Source: an uncultured Poribacteria bacterium (GTDB lineage: Bacteria; Poribacteria; WGA-4E; WGA-3G). From it: a stretch of DNA of 64,000 nt. The position numbers and the translations under genes were made by a program. Below the pieces are notes generated by a model. It did no database searches. It worked only from the letters and a program-made list of their open reading frames with translations, and was not told the DNA's origin. The stretch spans positions 2,967,200-3,031,199 of the forward strand of contig OX639973.1 of assembly GCA_951828385.1 (NCBI GenBank), given 5' to 3'. Below are positions 24,689 to 33,214 of the stretch, piece after piece. Each line of letters begins with the position of its first letter. Position 1 is the stretch's first letter.

Positions 24689-26077
24689 CTACGCCTCAGC
24701 GAACTGCGGTCTACCCAGTGCATCCGTTCTGCCTTGGCGTTTATAATGTGGCAGATGTCCGCCTGCGTCGGCTAAGATCCGTTCTTGAGCAAGCGCAATC
24801 CGCTCTGCACCTTTGTCAGCGATATTGTGCTGGCAGTCAATATCTGCTTCAAGGTCAAACAGCCGGATACCGTCATTAAAATCGACGCTGGAGAAATACC
24901 AGCTCTTCGCGTCTTTATACCAGACAGAGTTGACATAACGACACGTCAGATATTCACGCGACGTAAAACCGTCTTTGCCTTCAACGAGCGGAAGCAAACT
25001 CTGCCCTTGAATCTCACCAGCGGGTTCAACTTGACTGGCTGCCATAACAGTCGCAGGCACATCCAGCGTATAGACGAACTCATCGCACGTTGTACCGCCA
25101 TTGATCCCAGATGGGTGGCTAACCATCATAGGAATGTCCATTGTGCCGGGGTACATGAAGTTCGCAGGTTTGCCCGTGGCTTTGTCTGGATTCTCTGCAA
25201 AGTTGGTGCCGTGGTCTGCAAGGAACACGATCAGCGTATTTTCGCGCAGTCCGAGATGATCAATGGTATCTACCAACCTTCCGAACCACGTATCCACGAG
25301 GGTTACCAATCCAGCGTAGTTGGCTTTAACACTTGGCAATCGTGCCTCAAGTTCCTCATCTTTGAGCGAGCCGTAGGGCAAGTTGAGACAGATAGGTTCC
25401 CGATCCTCTCGGCTTCCGTAGAGGTCGTAGTAGTGGATGGGTGCTTCCCATGTTTCGTGTGGTGTGAACCCGTCCACATAGAGGTAGAACGGTGTATTTT
25501 GATGGTTGTGCTCAACGAATTCGATTGCGGAGCGGAACAACCGTGCGGTGGGCCATGTTTCCTCTGGACGCTCCGGTTGAACGTTCACGATATGCGAACG
25601 GATACGTCCTGGATTCCCTCGGTATCGAGAAATTAACGCAGGATCAGCGTGCGCGCCGCCACGGTAACGGTCTTCGGCTTGCCCGCGAACAAACTGCCAC
25701 TGTTGGAACCCTCGCGTGAAGTTCATCCCCGGCACGAAATAGTGTGGGACATCGGCAAAAAAACCGGTGTGATACCCGTTTCGGACGAGCGATTCGGCGA
25801 TTGCCGGTTCATCGGACGACATCGGTTGCCAACCGGGGGTATAGACGTTGTCCCACGGCACGGGAGTATACGTACTAAACGGATAGGCACGTCTACCGGT
25901 ATGTAGGGTGCGGCGCGTCGGAATCGTGGGTAAGCATTCCGGGTGCGCGTTCGTAAATCTGACACTCTGTTCGGCAAATCGTGCCAAATTCGGTGTCTGA
26001 ACCCAATCGTTGCCATAAGGACTGAGATATGCGGTTCGTAGGGTATCTGAAACAACGACGACTATGTTCCAACTCAT
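24689..26077 (-). CDS. sulfatase/alkaline-phosphatase-superfamily hydrolase with Thr at the nucleophile position
   Basis: 462 residues with the sulfatase-superfamily core: VVVVSDTLRTAYLSPYG at the start, the signature region TIPTRRTLHTG (residues 51-61) and FLADHG near residue 290. In true sulfatases the first position of the C/S-x-P-x-R-x4-T-G signature becomes formylglycine. Here that position is Thr51, and the nearby Cys48 is three residues too early. A Thr nucleophile is known in phosphodiesterase and phosphonate-hydrolase branches of the superfamily, so hydrolysis of a phospho-ester or phosphonate is a reasonable alternative to desulfation. There is no signal peptide. GGAGG precedes the ATG. 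Confidence 0.82.
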   Translation of the reverse strand: MSWNIVVVVSDTLRTAYLSPYGNDWVQTPNLARFAEQSVRFTNAHPECLPTIPTRRTLHTGRRAYPFSTYTPVPWDNVYTPGWQPMSSDEPAIAESLVRNGYHTGFFADVPHYFVPGMNFTRGFQQWQFVRGQAEDRYRGGAHADPALISRYRGNPGRIRSHIVNVQPERPEETWPTARLFRSAIEFVEHNHQNTPFYLYVDGFTPHETWEAPIHYYDLYGSREDREPICLNLPYGSLKDEELEARLPSVKANYAGLVTLVDTWFGRLVDTIDHLGLRENTLIVFLADHGTNFAENPDKATGKPANFMYPGTMDIPMMVSHPSGINGGTTCDEFVYTLDVPATVMAASQVEPAGEIQGQSLLPLVEGKDGFTSREYLTCRYVNSVWYKDAKSWYFSSVDFNDGIRLFDLEADIDCQHNIADKGAERIALAQERILADAGGHLPHYKRQGRTDALGRPQFAEA

Positions 26078-26170
26078 CTATTTGACCTCCAAGGAACGAG
26101 AGAAACACTCTTGTCAAAAGAGAATCCTCACATTAAGATTAAAGGGACCGGGAATATGTGTGTCGGGACG

Positions 26171-26201
26171 CACAACGCAATACCAAGACTATTGCGTTGT
26201 G
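26171..26201. repeat. 12-bp stem hairpin at the end of the Dabb gene
   Basis: CACAACGCAATA (26171-26182) pairs perfectly with TATTGCGTTGTG (26190-26201) around a seven-base loop. It abuts the stop codon of the minus-strand Dabb gene. No U-tract follows, so it may stabilise the transcript end rather than act as a classic intrinsic terminator. Confidence 0.6.
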
Positions 26202-26501
26202 TTAAGCAGAATAATCGAAAACAAGGACATCCTCAACAAGCGGACGGATATGTTCACCTGCCACCTGACGGTGAAAAGGATGCGGGAGATAGGCATCGCG
26301 CGCCGCTTCGTCTGTAAAACGGACGATAAAACCGTACGCGTACCCTTGACTTTTGCCTTCAGGACTGTTGTTCGTGCCAGCAGTTATAGAGTCAATGCCC
26401 GGGATCTCGTCAGCCATTCCCAAAAGCGCATCGGACAAGGTCGCCAGTTGTGTGTCGTTAACTTCCGGCTTCAACTTGAGTAGAACGATGTGTTCAACCA
26501 T
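26202..26501 (-). CDS. Dabb (stress-responsive alpha/beta barrel) domain protein
   Basis: A 99-residue single ferredoxin-like domain: MVEHIVLLKLKPEVNDTQL at the start, then YGFIVRFTDEAARDAYLPHP and HRQVAGEHIRPLVEDVLVFDY. This is the Dabb family, dimeric small proteins related to stress-responsive and polyketide-cyclase-like proteins. The HP-x-H motif is conserved. AAGGAAG precedes the ATG. The gene stands alone between the sulfatase-like gene and a plus-strand WD40 gene. No substrate can be proposed. Confidence 0.85.
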   Translation of the reverse strand: MVEHIVLLKLKPEVNDTQLATLSDALLGMADEIPGIDSITAGTNNSPEGKSQGYAYGFIVRFTDEAARDAYLPHPFHRQVAGEHIRPLVEDVLVFDYSA

Positions 26502-26533
26502 TATGACTTCCTTCTTCCATAGAAAAATTTATT

Positions 26534-26562
26534 TTGGAAAATTCAAGTAAGTGTTGTATAAT
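26534..26562 (+). promoter_or_regulatory. sigma-70-type promoter in the 26.5-26.8 kb intergenic region
   Basis: TTGGAA (26534-26539) and a perfect TATAAT (26557-26562) are separated by 17 bases. The start point would be near 26569, about 275 bases before the WD40 gene and about 85 bases before a strong hairpin with a T-run. Confidence 0.5.
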
Positions 26563-26568
26563 CTAAGT

Positions 26569-26678
26569 ATTACATAAATAGTGTTTTTTTTCAAGTTTTC
26601 TGTGAAGTTTCACAAGCAAACCACAAAGGAGTGTCAAAACCGAATTCCATCACAGGCGGGCTTCTCAGCCCGCCTTTT
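26569..26678 (+). ncRNA. candidate small RNA or attenuated leader
   Basis: The segment between a consensus-like promoter and an intrinsic-terminator-like hairpin would give an RNA of about 110 nt. It contains a small GTGAA/TTCAC hairpin and an AAGGAG without a suitable start codon. It could be a free small RNA or a terminated leader of the downstream WD40 gene. There is no sequence family that I recognise. Confidence 0.25.
26655..26678 (+). terminator. intrinsic terminator-like hairpin
   Basis: GGCGGGC (26655-26661) and GCCCGCC (26668-26674) form a seven-base GC stem with a six-base loop, followed by TTTT. It lies in the leader of the plus-strand WD40 gene and not after any plus-strand gene. 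It therefore ends either a small RNA or an attenuated leader, or it is a dispersed palindromic repeat. Confidence 0.5.
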
Positions 26679-26844
26679 GCCGACCTACCTCCAGCAGACG
26701 AACAGCACTAAACCTAAAATTCTACTATCCGCTTTTGCCATCGCAGGCTCTATAATACAAGCAACTAATGTGATGCCTCACACCATTTTCAATTAGCATG
26801 AAGAAAACGAATCCGGCAACCACAAAACCGAAGGAGATTGAAAA

Positions 26845-29130
26845 ATGAAACGCCTATTTTTCACTGCCATTTTGTTGAATGCTGCACTGCTTCTGACCAG
26901 TTTCGCACAAGACAACACGAAAGTCGGATTACCTGAGGGTGCCATCGCACGACTCGGAAAAGGTGGTATCAATTTGATGCGGTTTTCACCAGACGGCACC
27001 CGTCTCGCAGTGGGAACGGATGTCGGCGTGTGGCTATACGATGTGCCTCATGGCAAAGAGACTGCCCTGTTCACAGAACACCCCGGACAAGTCAATGCAC
27101 TCGATTTCTCAACAGATCGAAAAATCCTCGCAAGCGGTGGATCTGCCAACCCTGTCATCCAATTATGGGATCTGGATACCGATAGCCAACTTTCAACACT
27201 CACATTACCTGAAGAAATACACTCAATATCAACGCTGACATTCGCGAAAAATAACACAATACTTATCAGCCTGGACCAATCTGGTAACATTAACTATTGG
27301 GATGTTAAGACCCACAAAAAAGTGTTGGACATAGTTACAGAGCCGTCGTCATACAAGGCAGTGGCAGTCTCAAAAGATGGTAGGGCTTTCGCTACTGGAG
27401 ATAGAAACGGTATAATTCGATTATGGGATGCAAGTACAGAACACCAGTTTGAAGATTCGGGTGATCATCCGCAAGACCAAGATATTTTGACCTTGGCGTT
27501 CTCACCGGATAGAAAAATCCTCGCAAGTGGAAGTAAAGATAAGACAGTGCGGTTGTGGGATACCGAGAAACGCGCCAAAATTGCTACGCTCAAGGGGCAT
27601 GAAGCGGCGGTTGCTGCATTAGCGTTCTCGCCGGATGGAAAAACCATCGCTACAGGAGATGCCGGTAAAGTTATCAAACTCTGGGATGTGAACACGCAAC
27701 GCGAACGCGCGACACTGATAGGACATACAAACGGTATTAGCGCGCTAACCTTCACGCCCGACGGAAAAACATTGGCAAGCGGCAGCTACGACGGTACCAT
27801 CCGATTCTGGAATCCTGACACTGCGCAAGAACACCTTACCTTTACCACCGGACACACGGAGTGGATTAAAGCCGTCGCTTTTGCTGAAAATGGAATTACA
27901 CTCGCAACCGCCGCGTTCACCGGCGTTGTTGAAGTATGGAACCTAAAAACAGCACAGGAATTGACGACCTTCACCAAAGCAAAGAATGATTTGACTGGAC
28001 CCGTCGTGTTTTCACACGGTGCCACGCGCTTTGTCAGTCGAGGCGGAAGTGGCACAATTGTGTTTGATTCGCTCGGTTCTGGATACCATGCAAGCGGACC
28101 CGGTCGCGGTAACATCGAATTGTGGGACATAACCACGGATGAACAGATTCCAGGAGCTTGGCAGGATACTGAAGGCGACGCGAATGTGCTTGCATTTTCA
28201 CCTGACAACAAGATACTCGCCGCTGGCATTCCGCGCCAAGGTATCCGTGCGTGGGATATAAACACTGGCACTGAACTGCTCAACTTTAATGCAGCAGAAC
28301 CCTTCGGAAGAAAGTTGGTGTTTTCACCTGACGGAATGCTGCTTGCTACAAATGGGACTCACGTCCAAACACGGGTATGGGATGTTACCACGCAGCGCGA
28401 TATCACACCCCCCAATATCATGAATGTAAGTGCATTGGCATTCTCACCTGATGGAAAAACCCTTGCTTATGGACATCCAAACGGTATTGTCTTGTCAGAT
28501 ATAACGACAACCGGTATAAAAGAACGCGGCCGAATTTCTAACCATCGAGGATTTGGCAGTGTGTTAACGTTCTCACCCGATGGGAAAATCCTTCTCCACC
28601 CTAACTTAATGAGTCTGCAACCTCTCATTCAGTTATGGGATGTGAATACTGGCACCAATCTCGGCGGAATCCTTTCCGGGCATACGGCAAGCATAGAAAC
28701 GTTGGTGTTTTCACACGATGGGAAAACCCTGGCAAGCAGTAGTTGGGATGGCACGGTACTCCTCTGGGATTGGGATAAAATCTCTGCCAAGATAGCAACC
28801 GATAACATGGGTAAAGAATTTCAGAGTAACTTGGAACCTCCCCAAGTCCCAATAGAATATACAGGAAAGGCAGAAGAAGCGGAAGCAGTCATAAACTGGT
28901 TGAAGAAGCACAACTATCGTGTTAATAAACATGATAACAGATATACTCTCACGGGTCCTAATAGCAGTTCCTCTACGTCAGGTGGTGGCGTAATCGGTTC
29001 GGGCGATGTTCATATCAAAATTGATAAGGCGGGTATTCTCCGCATCCGCGTCCAAGGTGTTGGATCAGCACCCTTTACACTTGACGAGGAGGATAACCTC
29101 CAATTCCACAGTCTGCCGGATCCCGACTGA
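26845..29130 (+). CDS. exported WD40 protein with about 14 blades and a C-terminal domain
   Basis: 761 residues, signal peptide to about residue 22 (LLTSFAQ). The mature start has LPEGAIARLGKGGINLMRF, nearly identical to the next gene and to the minus-strand paralogue at 12188-14521. Blade endings from VWLYDV to VLLWDW number about fourteen. The C-terminal 90 residues (NWLKKHNYRVNKHDNRYTL, then a Ser/Gly linker and a beta domain) match the minus-strand paralogue. AAGGAG lies nine bases before the ATG. Probable envelope scaffold; partner unknown. Confidence 0.87.
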   Translation: MKRLFFTAILLNAALLLTSFAQDNTKVGLPEGAIARLGKGGINLMRFSPDGTRLAVGTDVGVWLYDVPHGKETALFTEHPGQVNALDFSTDRKILASGGSANPVIQLWDLDTDSQLSTLTLPEEIHSISTLTFAKNNTILISLDQSGNINYWDVKTHKKVLDIVTEPSSYKAVAVSKDGRAFATGDRNGIIRLWDASTEHQFEDSGDHPQDQDILTLAFSPDRKILASGSKDKTVRLWDTEKRAKIATLKGHEAAVAALAFSPDGKTIATGDAGKVIKLWDVNTQRERATLIGHTNGISALTFTPDGKTLASGSYDGTIRFWNPDTAQEHLTFTTGHTEWIKAVAFAENGITLATAAFTGVVEVWNLKTAQELTTFTKAKNDLTGPVVFSHGATRFVSRGGSGTIVFDSLGSGYHASGPGRGNIELWDITTDEQIPGAWQDTEGDANVLAFSPDNKILAAGIPRQGIRAWDINTGTELLNFNAAEPFGRKLVFSPDGMLLATNGTHVQTRVWDVTTQRDITPPNIMNVSALAFSPDGKTLAYGHPNGIVLSDITTTGIKERGRISNHRGFGSVLTFSPDGKILLHPNLMSLQPLIQLWDVNTGTNLGGILSGHTASIETLVFSHDGKTLASSSWDGTVLLWDWDKISAKIATDNMGKEFQSNLEPPQVPIEYTGKAEEAEAVINWLKKHNYRVNKHDNRYTLTGPNSSSSTSGGGVIGSGDVHIKIDKAGILRIRVQGVGSAPFTLDEEDNLQFHSLPDPD

Positions 29131-29170
29131 TAAGATTTACTCGCCCCAATTGCAGAAAGGAGCAAATATC

Positions 29171-31147
29171 ATGAAAACAAAACACCTATTCTTCATCACT
29201 TTTCTATTGGCTGCTGCGATGCTCTCAAACAGTTTCGCGCAAGACAATACAAAGGTCGGGTTACCCGAAGGCGCCATCGCACGTCTCGGAAAAGGCGGTA
29301 TTAATATCATGCGGTTTTCACCCGACGGCACCCGTCTCGCAGTCGGAACAGATGTCGGGGTGTGGCTATACGACGTACCTCATGGAAAAGCGACTGCACT
29401 GTTCACAGGACACACCGGACAAGTCAATGCAATCGCGTTTTCATCAGATGGAAAAACCTTCGCAAGCGGTGGGTTTGTCAACCCCGTCATCCAAGTTTGG
29501 GATGTAGAAACAAAAAGCAAACTCTCAACCGTTCCGTTAACACGGGAACCCTATTCATTACCCGCATTGACATTTTATGGCGAGATACTCATCAGTACAA
29601 ATGGACATCGTGAAATTACCTATTGGCACGCCGACACCGGTCAAAAATTATCGGAGTCACGCTTAGATAACCCAATCAATATGGTTACATTCTCTCAAGA
29701 TGGCAGCACTCTTGCCATTGGAGACCGAAATGGAGGCATCCAGTTATGGGATACAACAAGTAGTCAACAGGCGGATCTTGAGGGACATGGTGGCGGCAGA
29801 GATTCGGAGATTCTGGCATTAGCGTTCTCGCCAGATGGGAAAATCCTCGCAAGCGGGAGTGAGGACAAAACGGTGCGGTTATGGGATACACAAAACCATA
29901 CCCAACTTGGCACGCTAAGGGGACATACAGGGTGGGTCACCGCCGTCGCGTTCTCCGAAGATGGAAATACCTTTGCGAGTGGAGACGCAAGCAAGACCAT
30001 CAAACTCTGGGACTTAGACACACAACAAGAACGTGCGACCATCACAGGTCATAAAAATACGATCAACGCTTTAGCCTTCGCACCGATCGGAACCCCGCTT
30101 TATGGGATGTGTCTTGCCAGTGGCAGTACCGATGGCACAATCCGGTTCTGGAATCCGCTCAACGGCGAGGAACTCATTACCTTCACAAGCGGACATACGG
30201 AATCAGTGAAAGCCGTTGCATTCTCGAAAGATGGAACAACGCTTACAACTGCAGCCTTTAACGGCATTGTGGATGTATGGAGTCTACAGACCGGACGTGA
30301 ATTAATTACCTTCACCGATGGTCAATGTGATGCTGCCGATATAGTGGCACTTTCACCCGATGCCACCTACTTTATGAGAGAAGAGCAGAGCGGTTTACTC
30401 GCATTCAAGCCAGATGGTTTCGGTCACCAGGGCAGTCTCAGCAGTGGCAGCCTTCAATTATGGGAAATCGCTACCGAGGATGAAATTCCCGGACCGTGGC
30501 AAGATATTGGCAATAACGCGTCAAAATCCATATTCTCCCCTGCTCACGGTATACTTGCAGTCAGCAGTCACAAAGAAATTCAAGGATGGCACATCAACAC
30601 TGGTACTGAACTGTTCCGCTTTGATGCACGATGGTCGCCGAGGACGGATCCAGCGTTTTCACCCGACGGAAAATGGCTCGCTACCATAGAACGTTCCGGT
30701 AAAGCACAAGTGTGGAATGTAGAAGCACCCAACGCACCTGCCATAATTTCAACCCAAAACGCCGAGGCAATGGTATTCTCACCCGACAGTTCTACCCTTG
30801 CAATAGTAAGCCAAGAAGGTATTCACTTGTGGAAATTTCGCATGGAAGCAGCGGATGAACCGACTTTGATTCCTGGACATTTGCAAGGATTTAAAAAAGT
30901 ATTGGCATTCTCACCCGATGGCACGATTCTCGTGAGATCGAGCATGGAGGGTTGGAACAACCCGATTAAGTTATGGGATGTGGAAACAGGTAAAGATTTG
31001 GGAATCCTGTCCGGACATACAGAACCCGTAGAAACGCTTGTGTTTTCGCACGACGGAAAAATCCTCGCCAGTGGTAGTGATGACGGCACGGTACTGCTTT
31101 GGGATTGGGATAAAATTATCACCAAATGGGTACCAGATAACAAATAG
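29171..31147 (+). CDS. exported WD40 protein with about 14 blades, no C-terminal domain
   Basis: 658 residues from the ATG at 29171, which follows AAGGAG by eight bases and starts a clear signal peptide (FFITFLLAAAMLSNSFAQ). Earlier in-frame starts lie inside the previous gene. The first 70 mature residues are almost the same as in the gene 40 bases upstream, indicating recent duplication. About fourteen blade endings can be counted, the last VLLWDWDKI. Unlike its two paralogues it ends there, without the extra beta domain. It is probably co-transcribed with the upstream paralogue. Confidence 0.87.
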   Translation: MKTKHLFFITFLLAAAMLSNSFAQDNTKVGLPEGAIARLGKGGINIMRFSPDGTRLAVGTDVGVWLYDVPHGKATALFTGHTGQVNAIAFSSDGKTFASGGFVNPVIQVWDVETKSKLSTVPLTREPYSLPALTFYGEILISTNGHREITYWHADTGQKLSESRLDNPINMVTFSQDGSTLAIGDRNGGIQLWDTTSSQQADLEGHGGGRDSEILALAFSPDGKILASGSEDKTVRLWDTQNHTQLGTLRGHTGWVTAVAFSEDGNTFASGDASKTIKLWDLDTQQERATITGHKNTINALAFAPIGTPLYGMCLASGSTDGTIRFWNPLNGEELITFTSGHTESVKAVAFSKDGTTLTTAAFNGIVDVWSLQTGRELITFTDGQCDAADIVALSPDATYFMREEQSGLLAFKPDGFGHQGSLSSGSLQLWEIATEDEIPGPWQDIGNNASKSIFSPAHGILAVSSHKEIQGWHINTGTELFRFDARWSPRTDPAFSPDGKWLATIERSGKAQVWNVEAPNAPAIISTQNAEAMVFSPDSSTLAIVSQEGIHLWKFRMEAADEPTLIPGHLQGFKKVLAFSPDGTILVRSSMEGWNNPIKLWDVETGKDLGILSGHTEPVETLVFSHDGKILASGSDDGTVLLWDWDKIITKWVPDNK

Positions 31148-31224
31148 TGGAGGGACCGAACTGTCGGAGATTGGATTGAAATATTCGCCAGCGTACGTTA
31201 TAATTTCAGAAGGAGGTAGCACTC

Positions 31225-31845
31225 ATGGCATTGAGCGATTTCAAGACAATTCCTGAAGTTTTAGAGAGATTCAGGATCACGTACACGACAAAAGACTTCG
31301 TCCACATTGAGGAAATTCCAGGCACCCCTTCGGAACTGTTTCTGCAGGAATTTGAGTTTTGCATACAGAATATTGATGTTTTCGCATCGGAGGCGGCACG
31401 TTGTGAGGCAATTATCTTTCCTATTTTAAAGGAGATATACAAACCGTATGCCGACAACTACGCTCTCTGGATAAAGAAAGCCATCTCTTACGATGAAACC
31501 CTCAACGGAACACCTGACTATCTTATCTCAACAAGATCCGAATTGGGCCTCCCCGTTGTTGGAACGCCGTTGATAATCCTCGTTGAAGCAAAGAAAAACG
31601 ATTTTGAACAAGGCTGGGGACAATGTCTATCCGAATTGGTAGCCGCCCAAAGAATAAATGAGGATACCGATTTTCCCGTCTACGGCATTGTGAGCGATGG
31701 GAAATTGTGGGAATTCGGACAACTTATTGGCGAGGCATTCACCCGAAATAGAACAAGCGTGACAATGGATAACTTGCCTGTCCTCTTCGGTGCAATTGAT
31801 GCTGTCTTCAAAGCGAGCACGGAAGCGCGGTCAGAAATCGGCTAA
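31225..31845 (+). CDS. PD-(D/E)XK nuclease-like protein
   Basis: 206 residues, paralogous to the minus-strand gene at 10198-10824. Conserved points are Asp98 (GTPDYLIS), Glu121-x-Lys123 (ILVEAKKND), Gln133 (GWGQC) and the upstream ASEAARCEAIIFPILKEIY helix. AGGAGG precedes the ATG. Its stop overlaps the stop of a convergent lipoprotein gene. Both copies lie near a 14-blade WD40 gene. The WD40 proteins are exported whereas this protein has no signal peptide, so direct partnership is doubtful. Nuclease activity is suggested by the motif only. Confidence 0.66.
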   Translation: MALSDFKTIPEVLERFRITYTTKDFVHIEEIPGTPSELFLQEFEFCIQNIDVFASEAARCEAIIFPILKEIYKPYADNYALWIKKAISYDETLNGTPDYLISTRSELGLPVVGTPLIILVEAKKNDFEQGWGQCLSELVAAQRINEDTDFPVYGIVSDGKLWEFGQLIGEAFTRNRTSVTMDNLPVLFGAIDAVFKASTEARSEIG

Positions 31846-32084
31846 TAGATGATGCACGCGCCACCGGCACAAGCACTTCCCGCCTTCTGTGTCACATCAC
31901 CCGCAACATTGTCCGCTTCCCCTGCTTCAAACTCAGCGACGAGCGACATCGTCTTATCTGTGGGTTCTGATAGACTGAGTTGGAGCGTGTCACTCGGCGT
32001 GAAAGTCAGGGTGCATCCTGAAAACGTGACAGCCACGCAGAAGAGACCGAGCACCATAAAAAGAAAAACGCGTTTGTGTATCAC
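31842..32084 (-). CDS. small predicted lipoprotein
   Basis: 80 residues. A basic N-terminus (MIHKR), a hydrophobic stretch and a lipobox TFSGC at about residue 24 predict lipidation. The short mature part has an acidic middle and ends with CAGGACIIY, whose two Cys could form a disulfide or bind a metal. The stop overlaps that of the convergent nuclease-like gene by three bases. The DUF362 gene ends just upstream on the same strand, so the two may be co-transcribed. No family recognised. Confidence 0.7.
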   Translation of the reverse strand: MIHKRVFLFMVLGLFCVAVTFSGCTLTFTPSDTLQLSLSEPTDKTMSLVAEFEAGEADNVAGDVTQKAGSACAGGACIIY

Positions 32085-32086
32085 AA

Positions 32087-33214
32087 TTAAACCTCAACTT
32101 GCCGGAGATCCGCTTGATCCAGCGTATTCGTGCCTAAATCGAGCTTACTCGCTGTACTAATATGGTTCGCGAGTTTAGAGACAGAATCTAATTCCATCTC
32201 CTCGCGTTTCTGGTTGACTGTCTGAAGTACCAACACGTCAAGGATAACCGGGTCAGCACTGATAAAAAGACTCCCGTAGTTCCACGCGCTTTCGGCGTGG
32301 TATGTCGGTCCTCTGTCAAACGAGGCGACCAATCCATCAACGATATTGAGAACAAGTTTCTCCTTCAGCACCTTATGCTCCAGAATTTCAGCGATAGCCG
32401 GGTTGCAATAGATCGGTTTTCCGTGGAACCGGCGTGTGTTATCAACACTCCCGAACGCAAGATTCTTCAAACATCCGCTCACACCCGCCATCGCATGGTG
32501 CTTCAAAACAGGGACATTGATGAGGACATCAACCTGCTGCGTGACGATTCGGGAATACCGAGAACGGGTGCTTTCGTTCTCTCGACGCGCAACACTGTCT
32601 TTTTCGCTCTCATAAAACACCTCATCGTCATATCCAATGCCTTCTGTGTCGGAAGCAAAAGTTCGCACATCCGCCTCATCTTGCTTGATTGGATAACCGG
32701 CGTTCAAGAGATGCTCCTCAAATCGGTCCCAGATAATAATCTGTTTCCGAAGTACACCCGCACCGTATAACCCCTCAACGATCTTATCGACGATGATAGA
32801 ATGTGTACTCAGCTCCGGGCCAGCAAGTGGGTTGATTTTTATACCGACAATATCGTCCGGTAGCACAATATCTCGCCACGCTTCTTTCGCGGAGGAACGT
32901 CCCGTCAACTTCATCATCGCCTGATCCATCAGTTCACTCACAGCATCTTCATTGAGCTGATCGTTTTCCCAAACCTTTTTACCGATAGCCTCAACAACAG
33001 GCGTAAGGGGCACCGCCGCTGTAGTCGCGTCGGGTTGTAATTGTCCGCTACTTAGTTGTGCGAACGCTGGTAGCGTGCTGAGCGCGCCACCGATACCCCC
33101 GACACCGGCAGCAAGTTGCGTTAGGAACTGCCGCCGGTTGAGTGTGTCTCGATAGTCCGTTATCTCTTGACTGTCGGCGATAATGTTTGCTATCACCTTG
33201 TCGTTAGGTTCCAT
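32087..33214 (-). CDS. DUF362 domain protein with Tat-type leader
   Basis: 375 residues. NRRQFLTQLAAGVGG at about residues 26-40 is a twin-arginine-type leader, so export in folded form is likely. The mature part shows DUF362 features: VGIKINPLAG, the block IIVDKIVEGLYGAGV, DVLINVPVLKHHAMAGVSG, CLKNLAFGSVDN and a late LVLQTVNQKR. The family is uncharacterised, and some members carry Fe-S clusters, but no ferredoxin motif is visible here. The ATG overlaps the stop of the upstream selenoprotein candidate by one base (TAATG) and lacks its own strong ribosome site, indicating coupled translation. Confidence 0.8.
   Translation of the reverse strand: MEPNDKVIANIIADSQEITDYRDTLNRRQFLTQLAAGVGGIGGALSTLPAFAQLSSGQLQPDATTAAVPLTPVVEAIGKKVWENDQLNEDAVSELMDQAMMKLTGRSSAKEAWRDIVLPDDIVGIKINPLAGPELSTHSIIVDKIVEGLYGAGVLRKQIIIWDRFEEHLLNAGYPIKQDEADVRTFASDTEGIGYDDEVFYESEKDSVARRENESTRSRYSRIVTQQVDVLINVPVLKHHAMAGVSGCLKNLAFGSVDNTRRFHGKPIYCNPAIAEILEHKVLKEKLVLNIVDGLVASFDRGPTYHAESAWNYGSLFISADPVILDVLVLQTVNQKREEMELDSVSKLANHISTASKLDLGTNTLDQADLRQVEV

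Noticed and set aside
29006-29170. Extended N-terminus of the second plus-strand WD40 gene
   Set aside because: It overlaps the previous gene. The ATG at 29171 has a good ribosome site and a signal peptide.
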